From NCBI GenBank assembly GCA_017307275.1, contig JAFKFK010000018.1:1-64000 (forward strand): 64,000 nucleotides of DNA. The letters are read 5' to 3'. The notes beneath the pieces were generated by a model, which did no database searches, was not told the origin of the DNA, and was given only the letters and a program-made list of their open reading frames with translations. Position numbers and translations under genes: made by a program. Within the stretch, counting starts at the first letter, position 1. The number at the start of each line of letters is the position of its first letter. This document shows positions 60,925 to 64,000 of this stretch, one piece after another. This stretch comes from Alphaproteobacteria bacterium. Its GTDB lineage: Bacteria; Pseudomonadota; Alphaproteobacteria; Reyranellales; Reyranellaceae.

Positions 60925-62526
60925 ATGCCACTTACCCATCCCGCTGCCGACCTGTGGACGCTGATCGCCGGCATCGCCGACGAAACACCCCAGGCCCCGG
61001 CCATTGTTCATGGCGACCGCGTGCTGAGCTTCGCGGAGCTGGTCGAGTCGGCTGCACGCGCCGCCCAGGGCTTGGCCGACCTGGGTGTCGGTCCGGGCGA
61101 CAGGATTGCGCTCTGGCTGCCCAACACACCCGCCTACCCTGTCCTCCTGTTTGCCTGCGCACGCCTGGGCGCCATTGCAGTCGCCGTGAACACGCGTTAT
61201 CGCGCGGTCGAGGTCGCCGACATCGTGGAGCGTTCGGGGGCCAAGGTGTTGGCCTGCGCGCCGGGCTTCCGCAGCATCGACTTTCTCGCGATCCTGGCCG
61301 ACATCGATCCCCATGCCCTCGACAGGCTCTCTGCCCTCGTAACGGTCGGCGACGAGCCCTCGTCGATACCGCCGGCCATCGAACGGCTGCGTCGCGTACC
61401 CTTCGAGCGGCTGCTGTCTCGGCCACGGCTTGCCGCAAACCACGCGCGCTCGAGCGCGCCCTGCAACATCTTCACCACGTCGGGCACGACGAGCGCGCCC
61501 AAGTTCGTCTTGCACCGCCAGGGCGCCATCACCAGCCACGCCCAACAGGTCGCCCGCGTCTTTGGTTTCGCTGCACCGGAAACGGTATCGCTTTCCATCC
61601 TGCCGCTCTGCGGCGTCTTCGGCTTCAACCAGACGATGGCGACCCTGGCCGCCGGCAAGCCCTGTGTGCTGGTCGAGTCCTACGAAATTCCCGAGATCGC
61701 GCACCTCATCGAACGGCACAGGCCGACAACCATGTTCGGCAGCGACGACATGTACGCCCGGCTGCTCGATGCCGTGCCGGGTGAGCGGCCTTTCCCATCG
61801 ATCAAATGGGCGGGCTACGCCGCGTTCAATGCAGCCCTCGACGATCTGCCCGAAAGAGCCGAACAGCGCGGCCTCCGGCTCTGCGGTCTCTATGGCATGA
61901 GCGAAGTGCAGGCTCTCTATTCTCTCCAGCCGACGGATTCGCCGGTTGCCCACCGCAAGAAAGGCGGCGGCGTGCCGACCTCGCCGCTGGCACACGTACG
62001 CATACGCGACCCCGAAAGCGGCGAATTGCTGGGCGCTGGGCAGCCCGGCGCTCTGGAGTGCGCCGGTCCATCGCTGATGGTCGGCTACTACGGCAACGAC
62101 AAGGCCACCGCCGAGACCATCACGGCCGACGGCTATGTGCGCACGGGCGATCTCGCCGAACTCGATGGCCGCGGCGGTTTCTCGTTTCTCAGCCGCATGG
62201 GCGATGTGTTGCGGCTCTCCGGTTTCCTGGTGAACCCGCTGGAGATCGAGACCCATCTGCAGAAGCTGTCGGGCATCACAGGCTGCCAGACCATCTCGGT
62301 CGCCCGCCCCGACGGCGTGCGCGCCGTTTCCTTCGTGATCCTGGCGCCCGGCACGAGCCTCGACGAGGCGGCAGCGATTGCGCACTGCAAGCGCGGCCTC
62401 GCCAACTACAAGGTGCCGCTGCGCGTCTTCGCGATCGACGATTTCCCCAAGACGCCATCGCCCAACGGCTTCAAGATCCAGCGCAACAGACTGCGGGACA
62501 TGGCCCTGGAACGCTTGGAGGACTGA
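60925..62526 (+). CDS. Acyl-CoA synthetase (AMP-forming)
   Basis: A 533-residue class I adenylate-forming enzyme. The ATP loop is FTTSGTTSAPKFVLHRQGAI, then LCGLYGMSEVQALYSLQP (A5), GYVRTGDLAELDGRG and FLSRMGDVLRLSGFLVNPLE, with the terminal Lys in PSPNGFKIQRNRLR. It activates a fatty or aryl acid. RidA follows 40 bp downstream. The start at 60925 is ATG. Length is normal. Confidence 0.92.
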   Translation: MPLTHPAADLWTLIAGIADETPQAPAIVHGDRVLSFAELVESAARAAQGLADLGVGPGDRIALWLPNTPAYPVLLFACARLGAIAVAVNTRYRAVEVADIVERSGAKVLACAPGFRSIDFLAILADIDPHALDRLSALVTVGDEPSSIPPAIERLRRVPFERLLSRPRLAANHARSSAPCNIFTTSGTTSAPKFVLHRQGAITSHAQQVARVFGFAAPETVSLSILPLCGVFGFNQTMATLAAGKPCVLVESYEIPEIAHLIERHRPTTMFGSDDMYARLLDAVPGERPFPSIKWAGYAAFNAALDDLPERAEQRGLRLCGLYGMSEVQALYSLQPTDSPVAHRKKGGGVPTSPLAHVRIRDPESGELLGAGQPGALECAGPSLMVGYYGNDKATAETITADGYVRTGDLAELDGRGGFSFLSRMGDVLRLSGFLVNPLEIETHLQKLSGITGCQTISVARPDGVRAVSFVILAPGTSLDEAAAIAHCKRGLANYKVPLRVFAIDDFPKTPSPNGFKIQRNRLRDMALERLED

Positions 62527-62566
62527 AGCAGCACCCGCTCAAAACGATAAATCGAGGGAGAGAACG

Positions 62567-62956
62567 ATGACCAAGCGCAAGAGCGTCAACTACCCGGGCT
62601 ATACTCACCAGAACCCGATCCCCAATGCCAGTCGCATCGGCAACATCGTGATGTCGAGCATCATGAACGGCACCGAGCCCGGAACACGCAACGTGCCGCC
62701 CGAGCTTGCCGCGCAGGTCGTCAATATCTTCAAGCACATCAAGCTCTGCGTCGAAGCCGCAGGCGGCACGCCCGACGACATCATCAAGATCAATTTCTGG
62801 ATGAAGCAGCCTTCGACAGGCCGCGCCGCGCTGAACGACGAGTGGGTGAAGATGTTCCCCGACGAGACCTCCCGGCCCGCACGTCACACCCTCCAGCTCT
62901 CGGGCGACAGCCCGCACCAGGTGACGTGCGACTTCACCGCCGTGATCGGCAGCTAA
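62567..62956 (+). CDS. RidA family protein
   Basis: A 129-residue Rid-type protein. It has MSSIMNGTEPGTRNVPPELA, AQVVNIFKHIKLCVEAAGGT and DDIIKINFWMK, but lacks the invariant Arg in the usual position of RidA (the Arg-108-like PARHTLQLSG is present, context differs). Thus it is in the wider YjgF family; deaminase activity on enamines/imines is plausible. GAGGGAGAG precedes the ATG. It overlaps by four bases the convergent peptidase gene. Confidence 0.85.
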   Translation: MTKRKSVNYPGYTHQNPIPNASRIGNIVMSSIMNGTEPGTRNVPPELAAQVVNIFKHIKLCVEAAGGTPDDIIKINFWMKQPSTGRAALNDEWVKMFPDETSRPARHTLQLSGDSPHQVTCDFTAVIGS

Positions 62957-63726
62957 CGCCCGGGGATTCTCAGACCGGCAACCGACGGGCCGATGAAGAT
63001 CTGAGGCTGCGAGGGCCGGCGAATCCCCATTTGCTGCTCCAGCCTCGTTACGCAGGATTGCGTCGCCTGGGCTAGTCCCGCCCAGGTCGAAGCACCGTCG
63101 AACTGTTGCAGCAGGCATTGGTCGTAGTAGGTGAACTCATCGCCGGCACCGCAGCCGAAGCTCACTCGGTCGGCGGCCGCAGCGGTCAGCACGACGCGAT
63201 TGGGTTGGCGCATCGCCGGCGTCAGGAAGACACCACTGTGGCAGGCCGAGACGACGACGACCGTGGGCCGCGTACCGCAGCCGGCATCGAGCGCATTATC
63301 CAGGGTGCCGGCACCCAGCATGCCATTGGCCGCCTTGAGGACCACGCCGCGCTCGTCGCCATGGCTGGTGATGAACACCAGGCAGGCCTCACCGCCCCCA
63401 CTGCGCAGCGCCGAAGATATGTTGGCTGCGCTTGCCACCTGCGCCGATGGATTACGCCGAGGATCGGAGGTGAGCACGCGGATGTCGCGTACGCCGCGTG
63501 CCGCCAGCTTGTCCCGCAGTGCATCGATGCCATTGTCGAAGGCCGGGCTGTTGTTGTCCCCGGCGATCAGGACGGCACGCCAGCGCGCCGCAGGTATAGA
63601 ACTGGCTTCCGGCGCGGTGGCGATCGCAGTGCCCCGGGTCGACGGTGGCGGCCCGCTGCTTGCCTCCGGCGTGCAGGCAGCGACCATTCCGACCATCGCG
63701 ATCAAAGCCGCAATGTGCAGCCTCAT
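62953..63726 (-). CDS. C13-like (caspase-type fold) peptidase lipoprotein
   Basis: A 257-residue protein. The N-terminus MRLHIAALIAMVGMVAAC has a lipobox with Cys18. A catalytic dyad of the clan CD type is visible: His122 in FITSHGDERG and Cys162 in VVVVSACHSGVFLTP. Strands WRAVLIAGDN and GEACLVFITSHG fit the C13/caspase fold. The ACHSG string is as in peptidase C13. The protein would be an envelope-anchored cysteine protease, of unknown target. Alone in its strand, followed by a TetR fragment. Confidence 0.85.
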   Translation of the reverse strand: MRLHIAALIAMVGMVAACTPEASSGPPPSTRGTAIATAPEASSIPAARWRAVLIAGDNNSPAFDNGIDALRDKLAARGVRDIRVLTSDPRRNPSAQVASAANISSALRSGGGEACLVFITSHGDERGVVLKAANGMLGAGTLDNALDAGCGTRPTVVVVSACHSGVFLTPAMRQPNRVVLTAAAADRVSFGCGAGDEFTYYDQCLLQQFDGASTWAGLAQATQSCVTRLEQQMGIRRPSQPQIFIGPSVAGLRIPGR

Positions 63727-63757
63727 GCCCGATACTCCCCTGGTTTGACTATCGAAC

Positions 63758-64000
63758 TTATGCCGGCCGGGATGGTTGCGCGCCGACCATGCGCAAAGCC
63801 ATGTCGGCGTAGAGCTTCGCCATCTGCTCTTCGGTCAGATCGCCGCCAGGACCGTACCACATGGAGACGTGCGTGCACTGGTCGAGGAGCGCCATGGCGA
63901 TGGCCTTGAGGTCGTTCCTGCCGTCGACCTGAGGCGGCTCGAAGACACCGCGCTTCACGCCGTCGACGAAGATCGAGACGAGGATGTCGCGTATGGCGCG
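63758..64000 (-). CDS. TetR/AcrR-family regulator, C-terminal part
   Basis: The frame is open to the last base of the window, so the N-terminal DNA-binding domain is beyond the edge; about 80 residues are present. VSIFVDGVKRGVFEPPQVDG, then LKAIAMALLDQ and MAKLYADMALRMVGA are typical of TetR ligand-binding domains. Ligand unknown. It is a distant candidate for the palindrome at 21771, with no direct evidence. Confidence 0.75.
   Translation of the reverse strand, partial: RAIRDILVSIFVDGVKRGVFEPPQVDGRNDLKAIAMALLDQCTHVSMWYGPGGDLTEEQMAKLYADMALRMVGAQPSRPA

Overview
The window looks like a chromosomal stretch of a high-GC, free-living alphaproteobacterium. The strongest marker is a PhyR / NepR / EcfG-type general stress response locus, which is restricted to Alphaproteobacteria. 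It is supported by GapR (DUF2312), a DUF1244 protein, a Flp pilin with a CpaA-type peptidase, and a soil-type set of catabolic genes (amidase, acyl-CoA synthetases, glycolate oxidase, threonate catabolism). A Reyranella-like Rhodospirillales/Hyphomicrobiales member is a guess, not a demonstration. I see no rRNA, tRNA, CRISPR array, insertion sequence or prophage. No stretch above 300 bp lacks a gene.

Layout. 1-6647: truncated amidase, small membrane protein, SGNH-type membrane-anchored hydrolase, YcaQ-type glycosylase, ilvD and a metallo-amidohydrolase. 6871-10052: ergothioneine genes egtB-egtD with a divergent ATP-grasp-like gene. 10049-14013: small envelope/stress genes, a GNAT protein, a lipoprotein, an orphan peptide-type substrate-binding protein, a secreted protein of unknown family and a secreted CsbD. 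14094-21610: general stress response core: hybrid kinase, HisKA_2 kinase, PhyR, CsbD, two ECF sigma factors, NepR and a small target gene. 21805-24767: SDR with a TetR-type operator, a second copy of the unknown secreted family, a prepilin peptidase, Flp pilin and a CDP-alcohol phosphotransferase. 24783-28088: pssA, psd, a LysM protein and a LOG-family protein. 28346-33703: monomeric and dimeric NADP-isocitrate dehydrogenases in tandem, DUF429 and a beta-propeller protein. 33833-35970: GapR, DUF1244, a conserved hypothetical and an N-formylglutamate amidohydrolase. 36000-43084: glycerate 2-kinase, GFA protein, a four-gene L-threonate pathway and pyruvate kinase. 43105-50344: a five-repeat membrane-anchored protein, phenylacetate-CoA ligase, a DUF2339 membrane protein and an amidohydrolase. 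50412-57325: TPR protein, glycolate oxidase glcD-glcE-glcF, rpmJ, a MarR regulator with a divergent GlcG/HbpS protein, and a MaoC protein. 57458-64000: clpS, HpaB-type monooxygenase, GST, TauD-type dioxygenase, acyl-CoA synthetase, RidA protein, a C13-like peptidase lipoprotein and a truncated TetR regulator.

How the genes work together. Seven promoter-like sites share the architecture G(G/C)AAC-N16/17-CGTT, the established promoter form of EcfG-type sigma factors. Two, in front of phyR and the gene at 21332, have the canonical GGAAC -35. Five, in front of both csbD genes, a DUF1328 gene and two tiny membrane-protein genes, have GCAACC instead. Two ECF sigma factors sit side by side in the core locus, so a split of promoter preference between them is an attractive testable idea. 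On the metabolic side, threonate degradation yields dihydroxyacetone phosphate, glycolate oxidase yields glyoxylate, glycerate 2-kinase feeds 2-phosphoglycerate, and pyruvate kinase closes the route, so a C2/C3/C4 sugar-acid economy is encoded in this neighbourhood.
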